Shown: positions 1-10,179 of the stretch, piece by piece
Position numbering within the stretch: the first letter of the stretch is position 1
Layout of the letters: each line of letters opens with the position of its first letter
Assembly: GCF_016793595.1 (NCBI RefSeq)
Contig: NZ_JAEULY010000009.1
Coordinates: forward strand, 186,001 to 250,000
Length of the DNA: 64,000 nucleotides
Reading direction: 5' to 3'
Source of the DNA: Phreatobacter sp.
Lineage (GTDB): Bacteria; Pseudomonadota; Alphaproteobacteria; Rhizobiales; Phreatobacteraceae
The notes under the pieces: generated by a model
The model's input: only the letters and a program-made list of their open reading frames with translations
What the model was told of the DNA's origin: nothing
The model's database searches: none
Position numbers and translations under genes: made by a program

Positions 1-750
1 GGCGGTCATGCCGGCGCGGCGGCGGCGCGGCGGAGCATCATGCTCCGCATAGGCGGAATCGTAGGCGGCATGCCCGTCCGGTGCCGCATAGCCGCGGTCG
101 GAGGCATGATGAGTCGTAGTCTGGCCCTGGGCAGCAGCCTCGCCGGCACCGGGCTTTCCGCCTGACCGGGCCTTCCAGGCGAGCGCGGCAGCGCCGCCGG
201 CCGCAACGGCGCCAAGCGCCGCGGCCCCGAAACCGAGACGGGAGCGACCCTGCTCCACGGGAGCCTGTTCGCCGCTGTCGCGGAACTCGTCGGCCAGCAG
301 ACGCTCGAGATCGGCGGTCGTCGCGTCGCGGCCATCCCAATCGCGATAGCTACCGCGCAATTCGTCGGAAGCATCCTCGTCGGAGGTGTGCATGTCGGCG
401 TCCGGCGCATGCTCCGTGCGCTGGTAAGTCTCAAGCTCGGCCTCGAGATCGTCCCAGTCGATTTCGGCCGTTGCCGGCACATCCGCGCCGCGCAGATTCA
501 TCGCGGGAATATCGAGTTCGCCCTCGTCAGCCTCATCGGCATAGCGGGACTCGTCGGCCGCCGGCAGATCGTCGCGGGTCCGCGCCACCGACTTCAGAAG
601 ATCGGCATAGCCCTGATCCTGCCCCATGATGCGCGCCAGTTCGGCAAGCGGATCACCACCGCCGCGACGCGGCTCCAGATCGGCCGCATGCGCATCACGG
701 TTATAGGCGTCAAAATCTCGGTAGCTACGCAGACTGCTCTCGTTGGCCAT
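1..750 (-). CDS. SPOR-type inner-membrane protein, N-terminal part (gene runs off the window)
   Basis: The reading frame is open from an ATG at 750 to the window edge, so the C-terminus is missing. The N-terminal 170 residues are acidic and disordered and include DPLAELARIMGQD, a stretch typical of rhizobial SPOR proteins. A hydrophobic Ala/Gly-rich segment at about residues 172-192 looks like a single transmembrane helix. The peptidoglycan-binding SPOR domain expected at the C-terminus lies outside the window, so the name rests on the N-terminus and on position downstream of argS and dgt. These proteins bind septal peptidoglycan at the division site. The start lies 45 bp downstream of the argS stop, so it is probably co-transcribed with argS. 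Confidence 0.7.
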   Translation of the reverse strand, partial: MANESSLRSYRDFDAYNRDAHAADLEPRRGGGDPLAELARIMGQDQGYADLLKSVARTRDDLPAADESRYADEADEGELDIPAMNLRGADVPATAEIDWDDLEAELETYQRTEHAPDADMHTSDEDASDELRGSYRDWDGRDATTADLERLLADEFRDSGEQAPVEQGRSRLGFGAAALGAVAAGGAAALAWKARSGGKPGAGEAAAQGQTTTHHASDRGYAAPDGHAAYDSAYAEHDAPPRRRRAGMTA

Positions 751-795
751 GGGCCCCGCCGTCGGTGGGCGCCGCTTCGACTACGCGCGGCGCGA

Positions 796-2550
796 TCAAC
801 GCATCTCTTCGACAGCCTCAACGCCGAGGATAGCAAGACCCGATCTGAGAACGGTCACGATACCCTGGACCAGCGCGAGGCGCGCCGACGACATTTGTCG
901 ATCATTTTCCATAATGAAGCGTAAATGCGGCGAATCCTTCCCGCGATTCCACTGCGAATGGAAGTCTGACGCAAGCTCATAAAGGTAGAAGGCGACGCGG
1001 TGCGGCTCGTGCGCCTGGGCCGCCGCCTCGATCAGGCGCGGGTATTGCGCGAGGCGCTGGACGATGGCGATTTCGCCGGCGTCGTCGAGCCGATCGAGCG
1101 GTGCCGCGGCCAAGACAGCGGGCGAGAGATCGAGGTCGGGCAGCGCGGCCCGCGCATTGCGCAGGATCGAGCGGCAGCGCGCGTGGGCATACTGGACGTA
1201 GAAGACCGGATTGTCCTTCGACTGCTCCACGACCTTCGCCAGATCGAAGTCCAGCGTCGCGTCGTTCTTGCGGTAGAGCATCATGAAGCGAACCGCGTCG
1301 CGGCCGACCTCGTCCACCACCTCCCGCAGCGTGACGAAATCGCCGGAACGCTTGGACATGCGCACCGGCTCGCCGTTGCGGAACAGGCGGACGAGCTGGA
1401 CCAGCTTCACGTCGAGCGCGGCCGTGCCACCGGAGATCGCCTTCAGCGCGGCCTGCATGCGCTTCACATAGCCGCCATGGTCGGCGCCCCAGACATCGAT
1501 CTGGTCGAGGAAACCGCGGTCGGCCTTGTCCTTGTGATAGGCGATGTCGGAGGCGAAGTAGGTATAGGTGCCGTCCGACTTCATCAGCGGGCGATCGACG
1601 TCGTCGCCGAAGGCGGTCGAGCGGAACAGCGTCTGCTCGCGCTCCTCCCAATCGGCATCGTCGGCGCCCTTCGGCCGCTCCAGCACGCCCTCGTAGATGC
1701 TGCCCTGCGCGCGCAGTGTGTCGATCGAGGCGCGCACCTTGTCGACCGGCGCCTGCAGCGAGCGCTCCGAGAAGAACACGGAATGGCTGACGTTGAGGGC
1801 GGCAAGATCCTTGCGGATTTCCGCCATCATGGCGTCGATCGCCGCATCCCGGCAGATCGGCAGCCACTCCGCCTCCGGGGCGTTGTGGAGGCTCGCGCCA
1901 TATTTCGCCTTCAGCGCCTCACCCACCGGCTTCAGGTAGTCGCCGGGATAAAGCCCCTCCGGGATCGTGATCATCTCGCCCAGCGCTTCGCGGTAGCGCA
2001 GATAGGCCGAGCGGCCGAGCACCTGCACCTGCGCACCGGCATCGTTGATGTAGTACTCGCGCGTCACGTCGTAGCCCGCGACGTCGAGCAGGCTCGCCAG
2101 TGCGTCGCCGAACACCGCGCCGCGGCAATGTCCCACATGCATCGGCCCGGTCGGATTGGCGGAGACATACTCGACATTGACCTTCGCGCCGCCGCCGACC
2201 GTGGCGCGGCCGAAGGCATCGCCGGCCGAAACGGCGGCTGCCAGAACCTTCGGCCAGACGGAAGCCTTCAGGGTCAGGTTGATGAAGCCGGGGCCGGCGA
2301 TGTCGACCTTCGCGACATCGGCGAGCGCGCCGAGGCGGGCGGCGATCTTCTCGGCGAGGTCGCGCGGCTTCATCCCGGCTTCCTTCGACAGCACCATGGC
2401 CGCATTGGTCGCGAGATCGCCGTGGGTCGCATCGCGCGGCGCCTCGACCACGACGCGGTCGAGCGCTGCCTGCGGCACATTGATGCCGTCCGAGCCCAGT
2501 TCCGCGACGGCCTGCCGCACATGCTGGGTGAAAACCGAGAAAATGTTCAT
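796..2550 (-). CDS. argS: Arginyl-tRNA synthetase
   Basis: The 584-residue protein is full length for class Ia arginyl-tRNA synthetase, which charges tRNA-Arg with arginine using ATP. The HIGH motif is HVGH at residues 138-141, preceded by SANPTGPM, and the KMSKS equivalent is RMSKRSG, the usual variant in ArgRS. The C-terminal helical DALR-type anticodon-binding domain is present. The gene starts 30 bp after the dgt stop and is followed 45 bp later by the SPOR gene, giving a likely dgt-argS-SPOR operon. Confidence 0.97.
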   Translation of the reverse strand: MNIFSVFTQHVRQAVAELGSDGINVPQAALDRVVVEAPRDATHGDLATNAAMVLSKEAGMKPRDLAEKIAARLGALADVAKVDIAGPGFINLTLKASVWPKVLAAAVSAGDAFGRATVGGGAKVNVEYVSANPTGPMHVGHCRGAVFGDALASLLDVAGYDVTREYYINDAGAQVQVLGRSAYLRYREALGEMITIPEGLYPGDYLKPVGEALKAKYGASLHNAPEAEWLPICRDAAIDAMMAEIRKDLAALNVSHSVFFSERSLQAPVDKVRASIDTLRAQGSIYEGVLERPKGADDADWEEREQTLFRSTAFGDDVDRPLMKSDGTYTYFASDIAYHKDKADRGFLDQIDVWGADHGGYVKRMQAALKAISGGTAALDVKLVQLVRLFRNGEPVRMSKRSGDFVTLREVVDEVGRDAVRFMMLYRKNDATLDFDLAKVVEQSKDNPVFYVQYAHARCRSILRNARAALPDLDLSPAVLAAAPLDRLDDAGEIAIVQRLAQYPRLIEAAAQAHEPHRVAFYLYELASDFHSQWNRGKDSPHLRFIMENDRQMSSARLALVQGIVTVLRSGLAILGVEAVEEMR

Positions 2551-2580
2551 GCCGAAAACCCGAAAGACGCGTGCCGCGCT

Positions 2581-3798
2581 CTACCGCAGATCGGGGGTAT
2601 GGGCAAACAGCCGCCGGTGTTCCTCCTGCGCGTAACGGTCGGTCATGCCGGCAATGTAGTCGGCGGCGCGGCGGGCCCGGCGCGCCTCGTCCAGCGCCTC
2701 GATGCCGTCGGACCATTGGGGTGGCATGGTGCGCGGATGTTCGAAATAGGCGGCGAACAGGTCGCGCACGATGATGCCGGCATTGCGGCGGATCGGCACG
2801 ACGCGCGGGTGCCGATAGACATGCGCGAACAGGAAGGTCTTGATGCCGGCGTCGTAGTCGCGGATCTCGGGTGAGAACTGCACCAGCGTCCGGCCGCAGC
2901 CGCGGATGTCCTCGACGCTCTGGGGGTTCAGGTCGCCGAAGGCGCGCGTCGCCTCGCCGATAATGTCCTCCACCAGCCGCGTGATCACCCGGCGGGTCAG
3001 TTCGTTGATCTCGCGGCTTTTCTCCAGCGTCGGATGCCGGTCGCGGATTTCCGCCAGGAATTCGCGCGCCATGGGCACGTCGGCGCCGAGATCGTCGAGG
3101 GTGAACAGCCCTGCCCTCAACCCATCGTCGATATCGGCGGCGTCATAGGCGATGTCGTCGGCAATGGCGGCGGCCTGAGCCTCGGCGCTGGCGTGGCTGG
3201 CAAGGTCCAGCGGGTTCAGGGCGTCGTATTCGAGGATTGCGACGGGTATGCCTCGCTCCGCATAACGCGCGATCGGGCCGCCGTCGGGCCGGAGCAACGG
3301 GCCGTTGTGCTTGACGAGGCCTTCCAGCGTCTCCCAGCAGAGGTTGAGCCCGTCGAAGCCGGCATAGCGACGCTCAAGCCGCGTGACGATGCGCAGCGAC
3401 TGGGCATTGTGGTCGAACCCGCCATAGGCGCGCATGACCTCGTCCAGCGCATCCTCGCCGGTATGGCCGAACGGCGTGTGGCCGAGGTCGTGGGCAAGCG
3501 CCAGCGTCTCGGCGAGATCCTCGTCCAGCCCGAGTGCGCGCGCCAGCGAGCGGGCGATCTGCGCCACCTCGATCGTATGGGTCAGGCGGGTGCGGTAATG
3601 GTCGCCCTCGGGCGCAACGAAGACCTGCGTCTTGTGTTTCAGGCGGCGGAAGGCCGTGGCGTGGACGATGCGGTCGCGATCGCGATGGAACTCGGTCCGG
3701 GTCGGCGATGCGGGCTCCGGCACCAGCCGTCCGCGGCTCCGGCGCGCGTCGGAGGCATAGCGCGCCAGCGGCGGGTAGAAATAGCTGGCGACCGCCAT
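2581..3798 (-). CDS. dgt: dGTPase-like HD-domain nucleotide triphosphohydrolase
   Basis: This gene encodes a deoxyguanosinetriphosphate triphosphohydrolase-like protein, which cleaves dNTPs to nucleoside and tripolyphosphate. Counted from the chosen start it has 405 residues. The HD metal site is visible: H74 in RLTHTIEVA, then HD at 103-104 in [15 protein letters not shown] chose the ATG at 3798 because GGGGA lies about 9 bp upstream and the protein then begins where the family begins. The frame stays open to an ATG at 3900, but that extension is proline- and tryptophan-rich and unlike the family. It is divergent from erpA and probably heads an operon with argS. Confidence 0.92.
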   Translation of the reverse strand: MAVASYFYPPLARYASDARRSRGRLVPEPASPTRTEFHRDRDRIVHATAFRRLKHKTQVFVAPEGDHYRTRLTHTIEVAQIARSLARALGLDEDLAETLALAHDLGHTPFGHTGEDALDEVMRAYGGFDHNAQSLRIVTRLERRYAGFDGLNLCWETLEGLVKHNGPLLRPDGGPIARYAERGIPVAILEYDALNPLDLASHASAEAQAAAIADDIAYDAADIDDGLRAGLFTLDDLGADVPMAREFLAEIRDRHPTLEKSREINELTRRVITRLVEDIIGEATRAFGDLNPQSVEDIRGCGRTLVQFSPEIRDYDAGIKTFLFAHVYRHPRVVPIRRNAGIIVRDLFAAYFEHPRTMPPQWSDGIEALDEARRARRAADYIAGMTDRYAQEEHRRLFAHTPDLR

Positions 3799-3962
3799 GG
3801 CATCCCCGACAGCGACCCGATGCGCCATCCGCAGGGCTGTTCCCCACGCGGATTGACCGGGCCATGGGGCGCACATACCTATTGGGTCATGGGGCCGCAA
3901 GCCGGCGGCCCGCCAGATATTCGTGTTTCCGGCCTTGAACCGGGGAGACGGAGCCGAAACCG
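3799..3962. promoter_or_regulatory. Divergent intergenic region between dgt and erpA
   Basis: The 164 bp between the two start codons must carry the leftward promoter for dgt-argS and the rightward promoter for erpA. I see no convincing operator in it. Confidence 0.4.
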
Positions 3963-4304
3963 ATGATCACCCAGACGACAGAGCCCGTCACAGTCACCGA
4001 CCGCGCTGCCTCGCGGATCGCCAGGATCATGGCGAGCGAACCGCCGGGCTCGATGCTGCGCATTTCCGTGGAAGGCGGCGGCTGCTCGGGCTTCCAGTAC
4101 AAGTTCGACTTCACCACCACCCGCAACGACGACGATCTCGTCATCGAAAAGGGTGGCGCGACCGTGCTGGTCGACGAAATCTCCCTGCCCTACATGGCCG
4201 GGACGGAGCTCGACTGGGTCGAGGACCTGATCGGCTCGGCCTTCAAGCTTCAGAACCCCAACGCAGTCGCCAATTGCGGCTGCGGGACCAGCTTCTCGAT
4301 CTGA
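3963..4304 (+). CDS. erpA: A-type iron-sulfur carrier/insertion protein
   Basis: The 113-residue protein is the usual length for A-type carriers, which accept Fe-S clusters from the scaffold and hand them to apoproteins. The three cluster-ligand cysteines are present: C41 in GGGCSGFQY, and C105 and C107 in the C-terminal NCGCGTSF. Rhizobial genomes usually place erpA next to dgt and xthA, as here. Its stop codon abuts the stop of the convergent PPOX gene with no spacer. Confidence 0.93.
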   Translation: MITQTTEPVTVTDRAASRIARIMASEPPGSMLRISVEGGGCSGFQYKFDFTTTRNDDDLVIEKGGATVLVDEISLPYMAGTELDWVEDLIGSAFKLQNPNAVANCGCGTSFSI

Positions 4305-4909
4305 TCAGTACAGCGTCGATTTCTGCCGGGCGTCGAGCGCCGCGTCGTAGGTCGCGGCATCGAAACTCGCCTGCGCGCCCTTCAGCATCTGGCCGGGGGA
4401 CGGCAGTTCGGTGCGGATGCGATGCAGCGAGGCATCCCAGAGCTTCGAGCGGTGCAGCGCGCGCGAGCACTGGAAATAGACCGCCTCGATGGTGATGACG
4501 AGCGCCGTCCGCGGCGTCTTGCCGTCCATGGCGTAGCGCTCCAGTAGGCCCGCATCGGCGGTGATGCGGGCGCGGCCGTTGAGCCGCAGCGTCTCGTTGA
4601 CCCCGGGCACGAAGAACAGGAGCCCGACGCGCGGGTCGCGAACGACGTTCAGCAGGCTGTCGATCCGGTTGTTGCCGCGCCGGTCGGGCATCAGCAGGGT
4701 TCGGTCGTCGAGCACATCGACGAATCCGGCGGGGTCGCCGCGCGGGGTTGCGTCCAGCCCGCCCTCGCCCGCCGTTGCCAGCACGCAGAAGGGCGAGGCT
4801 TCGATCAGCGCGCGATATTCCGGCGTGAGGGAAGTCACCTCCTTGATGATCGAGGCTTCGCCCGCTCGCCATAGAGGGCCTTCAGGGCCGCCTCGCCCTC
4901 GATCCACAT
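4305..4909 (-). pseudogene. PPOX-class FMN-dependent flavoprotein gene with an apparent frameshift
   Basis: Two frames must be joined to give a normal pyridoxamine 5'-phosphate oxidase-like protein. The first begins at an ATG at 4909 with a good GGGAGAG ribosome site and reads MWIEGEAALKALYGER, which fits the family N-terminus. It then runs into a stop. The family sequence resumes in another frame at EASIIKEVTSLTPEYR and continues cleanly (PRGDPAGF, LLMPDRRGNNRIDSL, ALVITIEAVYFQCSRA) to the stop at 4305. The shift falls in a short G run at about 4861-4863, where one extra G would restore the frame. It may be a real inactivating deletion or a sequencing error. The enzyme's substrate is unknown. 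An in-frame AAGGAGGTGA just after the break is coding sequence, not a start site. Confidence 0.75.
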
Positions 4910-5003
4910 CGATTCTCTCCCTGCTGACGCATCGCGTGCCGCCTTGTGGCAGAGACGAGCCATCGAGGGCTAGAGTGCCTTTCGTTGGAATCGCGGGCAG
5001 GCC

Positions 5004-5786
5004 ATGATCATCGCCACGTGGAACGTCAATTCGATCAAGATCCGGGTGGAGAACACGCTCGCCTGGCTGAAGGAGCGCAATCCGGACATCGTCTGCCTCC
5101 AGGAGCTGAAATGCGTCGACGAGGCGTTCCCGCGCGAGGCATTCGAAGCCGCCGGCTACAATGTCGCGACCCACGGCCAGAAGACCTATAACGGCGTCGC
5201 CATTCTCTCGAAGCTGCCGCTGGAGGATGTGACGCCGCGCCTGCCGGGCGACGATTCCGACGAGCAGTCCCGCTATCTGGAGGCCGTCGTCTCGACGCCG
5301 TCGGGCGCTGTCAGGATCGGCGCGCTCTACCTGCCGAACGGCAACCCGATCGGCACCGAGAAATTCACCTACAAGCTCGCGTGGATGGACCGGCTGATCC
5401 GCCATGCGAAGGACCGGCTGGCCCTCGAGGAGCCCTTCCTGCTGTGCGGCGACTACAATGTCATTCCGACGCCGCGCGACGCCAGGAACCCCGCAGACTG
5501 GGTCAATGACGCTCTGTTCCAGCCGGAATCGCGCGGCAGATGGCGCGAACTCGTCGCGCTCGGCTTCACCGAGGCGACGCGGGCCTGCGACGATTCTGAT
5601 GGCCTCTACTCGTTCTGGGACTATCAGGCCGGCGCGTGGCAGCGGAACAACGGCATCCGCATCGACCACCTGATGCTCTCGCCCCACGCCGCCGACCGGC
5701 TGGTGACGGCCGGCATCGACAAGCACGTGCGCGGCTTCGAGAAGCCGAGCGACCACGTGCCGGTCTGGTGCGAGATCAGGATCTGA
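5004..5786 (+). CDS. xthA: Exodeoxyribonuclease III (AP endonuclease)
   Basis: The 260-residue protein belongs to the exonuclease III/AP endonuclease family, which cuts the backbone at abasic sites in base-excision repair. The metal-binding and catalytic motifs are in order: WNVNSI at 6-11, LQELK with E34, GDYNV near 150, and SDH at 249-251 in the C-terminal SDHVPVW. It is divergent from the PPOX gene with 94 bp between starts. Confidence 0.96.
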   Translation: MIIATWNVNSIKIRVENTLAWLKERNPDIVCLQELKCVDEAFPREAFEAAGYNVATHGQKTYNGVAILSKLPLEDVTPRLPGDDSDEQSRYLEAVVSTPSGAVRIGALYLPNGNPIGTEKFTYKLAWMDRLIRHAKDRLALEEPFLLCGDYNVIPTPRDARNPADWVNDALFQPESRGRWRELVALGFTEATRACDDSDGLYSFWDYQAGAWQRNNGIRIDHLMLSPHAADRLVTAGIDKHVRGFEKPSDHVPVWCEIRI

Positions 5787-5792
5787 GGCGCT

Positions 5793-6185
5793 TCAGGCGT
5801 CCTGTGTCGGGAATTCGGCGGGAAGCGTGATCTCGATGAGTTCGAGATCGTCGGAGTGGCCGAGTTCCTTGTGGACGATGCCCGGCGGCTGGTGCACGCA
5901 GCTGCCCGGCTCCAGAAGCACCTCGCCGACTCCCTCGTACCAGAAGCGCACCCAGCCCTTCAGCACATAGACCATCTGGAACTGCAGCGTGTGGGTGTGG
6001 CGACCGCCCTCGGCATGGGCGCCCGGCACCGCGCGGATGACGTGGGCGCCAACACGGCCGCCCGTCGCCTTGCTGATGCCGAGGTCGCGGTAGACGAAGA
6101 AATTGCGGAGTCCCTGCCCCTTGAACTCCGCGTCCCGTGCGTGCGCGGCCGAAAATGCGCCGGCCTCCGTCGCGATGACCTCCAT
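5793..6185 (-). CDS. Single-domain cupin protein
   Basis: This is a 130-residue small beta-barrel cupin. The probable metal ligands are H63, H65 and Q69 in HTHTLQFQ, and H105 in PPGIVHKE. It has no signal peptide, so it is cytoplasmic. Such proteins may be small dioxygenases, isomerases or sensors, and the substrate cannot be read from the sequence. It lies 74 bp downstream of the cytochrome P450 gene on the same strand and may be its operon partner. It is convergent with xthA. Confidence 0.8.
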   Translation of the reverse strand: MEVIATEAGAFSAAHARDAEFKGQGLRNFFVYRDLGISKATGGRVGAHVIRAVPGAHAEGGRHTHTLQFQMVYVLKGWVRFWYEGVGEVLLEPGSCVHQPPGIVHKELGHSDDLELIEITLPAEFPTQDA

Positions 6186-6259
6186 GCCGCTCCTCCTTCG
6201 GTGCTCGCCCGGCCCCTTCAGTCCCAGCCTGCCTCATCGAAGGCGAACGAGGCAAGCGA

Positions 6260-7636
6260 TCAGCGGCGCGCCACCATCATCGGCATGCCGCCGTCCGGCC
6301 TGAGCGTCAGGCGCGTATTCGGCTTCGGCCGATGGCCGGGCACAGGCATGAAGCGCAGGGCGCGCATCAGCGTCGCGAAGATCACCACCGCCTCGACCTG
6401 CGCGAAAGACGCCCCGATGCAGATGCGCGGGCCTGCCCCGAAGGGCAGATAGGCCCCGCGATGGCGGCCCTTCGACCTTTCCGGCGAGAAACGATCGGGG
6501 TCGAAGCTCTCGGGATCGTCCCAGATCAGTCGGTGTCGATGGATCGCATAGACCGGCACGTAGACCGGCGTGCGTGCGGCGACCTTTTCGCCGCCCACCG
6601 TCACGTCCTCGGATGCGATACGCGGGATGAGCGGCGCGGGTGGAAAGAGGCGCATGGCCTCCTGAATGACCTGTTTTGTGTAGACGAGCTTGTCGACCTG
6701 GCCGGCGTCGATGGCCGCATCTCCCGCGACCGAAGCGATCTCATCCAGCACCCGGCTTTCCACATCAGGCGCATTGGCCGTCAGCCAGAGCGCCCAGGTC
6801 AGCGCCAGCGCGGTCGTCTCGTGGCCGGCGACGACGAAGGTCAGGAGATTGTCGGCGAGTTCCAGGTCGGTCATCGCCCGGCCGGTCTCGGGGTCGGCGG
6901 CGGCGATCAGGAAGTCGAGAAGGTCCGGCGTCGTGCCCGGATTTGCGCGCCGCTCGGCGATGACCCGCGTCATCTCCGCCTTCAGGAACCGGTTGCCAGC
7001 GCGCGCCCGGCGCTTGCCAGGATAGGGCATCCAGGTCGGCAGCCGCAGCACGGTGATGGCGGCGATCCAGCCGACCGTCTCGAAATAGTGGGAAATCTGC
7101 GCTCCGAACCGCTCGGTATCGAAGGAGCCGCGCCCGGACAGCATGGTTTCGACGATCACGTCGAAGGTCGTCGCCATCATGGCTTCCGAGACATCGACCG
7201 CCTGCCCCGCGGGCGCGTCGCGCAGCCGCTCGGCAGCTGCCTCGGCGGCCTGCGCCATGGCCGGGACGAAGCCGAGAATCGTGCCGTGGCGAAACGGCGG
7301 CGAGGACGCGCGGCGCTGCCAGCGCCAGTCGGCGCCTTCGGCCGTGAAGATCGACTTGTTGCCGACGGCTGCCCCGATGGCGCGCTGGACGATGGGGGCC
7401 TTGGGGAAAACCTCCGCCTTGCTGACCAGCACCTCCTCGACCATGGCCGGGTCCATGACGAAGAGCAGTGGCCGGCCGGCAAAGCCGAGCCATTGGGAGC
7501 GCTCGTGGAACAGCGCCTCGGGCCAGGTTTCGAGCGGATTGCGGACCAGGGTGCGCAGGAAGCGCAGCGCCTTGAGCGGTTCGGCCGGATGATCCAGCCC
7601 CGGCGGAACGAAACGCTGCGTCTCGACCAGGGTCAT
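6260..7636 (-). CDS. Cytochrome P450
   Basis: The 458-residue protein has the full P450 signature set. These are the I-helix AGHETT at 270-275, the K-helix ExxR (EAMR at 326-329), and the haem-binding loop FGAGPRICIG at 399-408 with the proximal cysteine at 406. There is no fused reductase and no ferredoxin gene nearby, so electrons must come from partners elsewhere. Substrate is unknown; a long-chain or terpenoid monooxygenase is possible. It starts 13 bp after the ExoR-like gene stops. Confidence 0.93.
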   Translation of the reverse strand: MTLVETQRFVPPGLDHPAEPLKALRFLRTLVRNPLETWPEALFHERSQWLGFAGRPLLFVMDPAMVEEVLVSKAEVFPKAPIVQRAIGAAVGNKSIFTAEGADWRWQRRASSPPFRHGTILGFVPAMAQAAEAAAERLRDAPAGQAVDVSEAMMATTFDVIVETMLSGRGSFDTERFGAQISHYFETVGWIAAITVLRLPTWMPYPGKRRARAGNRFLKAEMTRVIAERRANPGTTPDLLDFLIAAADPETGRAMTDLELADNLLTFVVAGHETTALALTWALWLTANAPDVESRVLDEIASVAGDAAIDAGQVDKLVYTKQVIQEAMRLFPPAPLIPRIASEDVTVGGEKVAARTPVYVPVYAIHRHRLIWDDPESFDPDRFSPERSKGRHRGAYLPFGAGPRICIGASFAQVEAVVIFATLMRALRFMPVPGHRPKPNTRLTLRPDGGMPMMVARR

Positions 7637-7649
7637 GGGCCTTGGCCCC

Positions 7650-8465
7650 TTAGCGGCGGATGGTCTTCAGCCAGTTCTCGACGAGACGCAGCGCGACGCC
7701 ACGCTCGTCATCGGAGGCCGAGCGCATGGCCTCGTCGTACATTTCCGAGATCCAGGTCTCGTTATCCGTCGCGGCTTCCTTGGCCAGCGTCAGGAACATC
7801 AGCCCGCGCGGAGCCGCGCGCGGCACGTCGCGGCCGGCGAACAGCATATGGCCCAGCACGGCCTGCGCCTGGTGGTGGCTTTTCGCTGCGGCGAGCTGCA
7901 GCCAGCGGGCTGCCTGGCGCGGGTCGCGCGGCGTACCCTTGCCCTCCAGGAACATGCGGCCGAGGCGGAACTGGCCGTCAGCGTCGCCGAAGGTCGAGGC
8001 GGCGTAGAAATAGAGTTCGAAGGCGCGCTGCGGATCGGGGCGCACGTAGGAATTCGGGATGCCCTCGACGAGATAATTGCCCATCTGGACGAAGGCCGAG
8101 GAGATGAATCGCGCGTCCGGCGAATTCGGCCCCTCATCGCGCCGGTCCATGGTGATCCGGCGGAAGGTCTCGAAGGCCTTGAGGTCGCTGCGCGCGACGC
8201 CCTCGCCTTCCATGTACATGCGGCCGAGCCGCCAGGCGGAGGCGGCATGGCCGCCGCTCGCCGCATACTGAAGGGCGGAAACAGCTTCCTCAGCCCGGCC
8301 GTCGCGCAAAGCCCGCGCACCGGCGCGAAACGCGTCGAGCGCCGAGCGGGCATCGCCCGCCGGCTGCCCGTCGAAGGCGAAGGCCGATCCGACGCCGATG
8401 GGGCTTGCCGCCACCACCAGCGCCACGACCACGGCACGGACTGTCGAAACCTCAGATATCCGCAT
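7650..8465 (-). CDS. exoR: ExoR-like periplasmic Sel1-repeat protein
   Basis: The 271-residue protein has an N-terminal signal peptide ending near GSAFAFDG, then Sel1/TPR-like repeats such as [20 protein letters not shown] and [17 protein letters not shown]. Length, repeat spacing and local matches ([35 protein letters not shown]) agree with what I recall of rhizobial ExoR. ExoR is the periplasmic inhibitor of the ExoS-ChvI two-component system that controls exopolysaccharide and motility. The start codon lies inside ilvD (14-bp overlap), suggesting translational coupling. No exoS or chvI is in the window, so the regulatory role is an inference from similarity. Confidence 0.65.
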   Translation of the reverse strand: MRISEVSTVRAVVVALVVAASPIGVGSAFAFDGQPAGDARSALDAFRAGARALRDGRAEEAVSALQYAASGGHAASAWRLGRMYMEGEGVARSDLKAFETFRRITMDRRDEGPNSPDARFISSAFVQMGNYLVEGIPNSYVRPDPQRAFELYFYAASTFGDADGQFRLGRMFLEGKGTPRDPRQAARWLQLAAAKSHHQAQAVLGHMLFAGRDVPRAAPRGLMFLTLAKEAATDNETWISEMYDEAMRSASDDERGVALRLVENWLKTIRR

Positions 8466-10179
8466 AGACGTGCTTTTCCCCGGCGCCGCCCGGATGGGTC
8501 ACAGCGCCGTCAACCGCAGGACCGACCTGCTGCGCGTATTTCCAGATGGCGCCCGAACCGTATTCGGTGTCCTTCGGGCCTTGCCATTCCTTCTTACGCG
8601 CCCGCAATTCGGCGGCCGTAAGGCGAACTTTGAGCGTTCCCTTGACGGCGTCGATCTCGATTATGTCGCCATCGCGGACATGAGCGATCGGGCCACCGAC
8701 CTGAGCCTCGGGGCCGACATGGCCGATGCAGAAGCCGCGCGTCGCGCCGGAGAAGCGGCCGTCGGTGATCAGCGCCACCTTGTCGCCCATGCCCTGCCCG
8801 TAGAGCGCGGCCGTGGTCGCCAGCATCTCGCGCATGCCGGGGCCACCCTTCGGCCCTTCGTAGCGGATGACGAGAACCTCGCCCTCCTTGATGGTGCGCT
8901 CGGTGACCGCCTTGAAGCACTCTTCCTCGCGGTCGAAGCAGCGGGCCGGCCCCTTGAACTTCAGCTTCTTCATGCCCGCGACCTTCACGATCGCGCCATT
9001 GGGGGCGAGGTTGCCCTTGAGGCCGACGACGCCGCCGGTCTTGGTGATCGGTTTCGACGTCGGATAGACGACATCCTGATCGGGGTTCCAGCGCACCTTC
9101 TCGAGGTTCTCGGCCATGGTGCGGCCGGTGACCGTCATGCAGTCGCCATGCATGAAACCGCCGTCCAGCAGCGCCTTCATGAGCAGCGGGATGCCGCCGG
9201 CCTCGAACATGTCCTTGGCGACATATTTGCCGCCCGGCTTGAGGTCCGCGATGTAGGGCGTGCGCTTGAAGATCTCGGCGACGTCGAACAGGTCGAACTT
9301 GATCCCGGCTTCATGCGCCATGGCCGGCAGATGCAGCGCCGCGTTGGTCGAGCCACCCGAGGCGGCGACCACGGTCGCGGCGTTTTCCAGCGCCTTGCGG
9401 GTGACGATGTCGCGCGGGCGGATGCCGCTCGCGATCAGCTCCATCACCTTCTCGCCCGCCGCATAGCAGAAGGCGTCGCGGATGTCGTAGGGAGCCGGCG
9501 CGCCGGCCGAATAGGGCAGCGCAAGGCCGATGGCCTCGGAGACGGTCGCCATGGTGTTGGCGGTGAACTGCGCGCCGCAGGCGCCGGCGGAGGGCGCGCC
9601 GACGCGCTCCAGCTCGTCGAGGTCCTCGGAGGACATCTCGCCGACGGAATGCTTGCCGACCGCCTCGAACAGGTCCTGCACGGTGACCTGCTTGCCACGG
9701 AACGTGCCGGGCAGGATCGACCCGCCATAGATGAAGATCGACGGCACGTTGAGCCGGATCATCGACATCATCATGCCAGGCAGCGACTTGTCGCAGCCGG
9801 CAAGGCCGACCAGCGCGTCATAGGCATGGCCGCGCATGGAGAGTTCGACCGAGTCGGCGATGATCTCGCGCGACGGCAGCGAGGACTTCATGCCGGCATG
9901 GCCCATGGCGATGCCGTCGGTGACAGTAATGGTGCAGAACTCGCGGGGGGTCCCTTGAGCGGACTCGACGCCCTTCTTCACCGCCTGCGCCTGACGCATC
10001 AGCGCGATGTTGCAGGGCGCGGCCTCGTTCCAGCAGGTCGCCACGCCGACGAAGGGCTGGTGAATCTGCTTGGTCGAGAGACCCATCGCATAGAGATAGG
10101 AGCGGTGCGGCGCGCGGGCCGGCCCCTCGGTGACATAGCGGCTCGGCAGCTTGCTCTTGTCGAACTTCGGGCTGGTCAT
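8452..10179 (-). CDS. ilvD: Dihydroxy-acid dehydratase
   Basis: The 575-residue enzyme performs the third common step of isoleucine and valine synthesis, dehydrating dihydroxy acids to 2-keto acids. Conserved Fe-S cysteines are visible in [20 protein letters not shown] and [12 protein letters not shown], along with the [10 protein letters not shown] and [12 protein letters not shown] stretches. I chose the ATG at 10179 because GGGGAG lies about 6 bp upstream. An in-frame ATG at 10191 and a longer open frame also exist. It is the probable first gene of a leftward ilvD, ExoR-like, P450, cupin run. Confidence 0.96.
   Translation of the reverse strand: MTSPKFDKSKLPSRYVTEGPARAPHRSYLYAMGLSTKQIHQPFVGVATCWNEAAPCNIALMRQAQAVKKGVESAQGTPREFCTITVTDGIAMGHAGMKSSLPSREIIADSVELSMRGHAYDALVGLAGCDKSLPGMMMSMIRLNVPSIFIYGGSILPGTFRGKQVTVQDLFEAVGKHSVGEMSSEDLDELERVGAPSAGACGAQFTANTMATVSEAIGLALPYSAGAPAPYDIRDAFCYAAGEKVMELIASGIRPRDIVTRKALENAATVVAASGGSTNAALHLPAMAHEAGIKFDLFDVAEIFKRTPYIADLKPGGKYVAKDMFEAGGIPLLMKALLDGGFMHGDCMTVTGRTMAENLEKVRWNPDQDVVYPTSKPITKTGGVVGLKGNLAPNGAIVKVAGMKKLKFKGPARCFDREEECFKAVTERTIKEGEVLVIRYEGPKGGPGMREMLATTAALYGQGMGDKVALITDGRFSGATRGFCIGHVGPEAQVGGPIAHVRDGDIIEIDAVKGTLKVRLTAAELRARKKEWQGPKDTEYGSGAIWKYAQQVGPAVDGAVTHPGGAGEKHVYADI

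Noticed and set aside
1000-2874. A 624-codon open frame on the plus strand opposite argS and dgt
   Set aside because: It mirrors the codon pattern of the minus-strand genes, has His/Arg/Gln-rich low-complexity sequence and no recognisable domain. High GC makes such antisense frames common.
4838-4850. AAGGAGGTGA inside the PPOX gene as a strong ribosome site
   Set aside because: It encodes Lys-Glu-Val in a conserved family stretch, and no start codon follows at the right distance.
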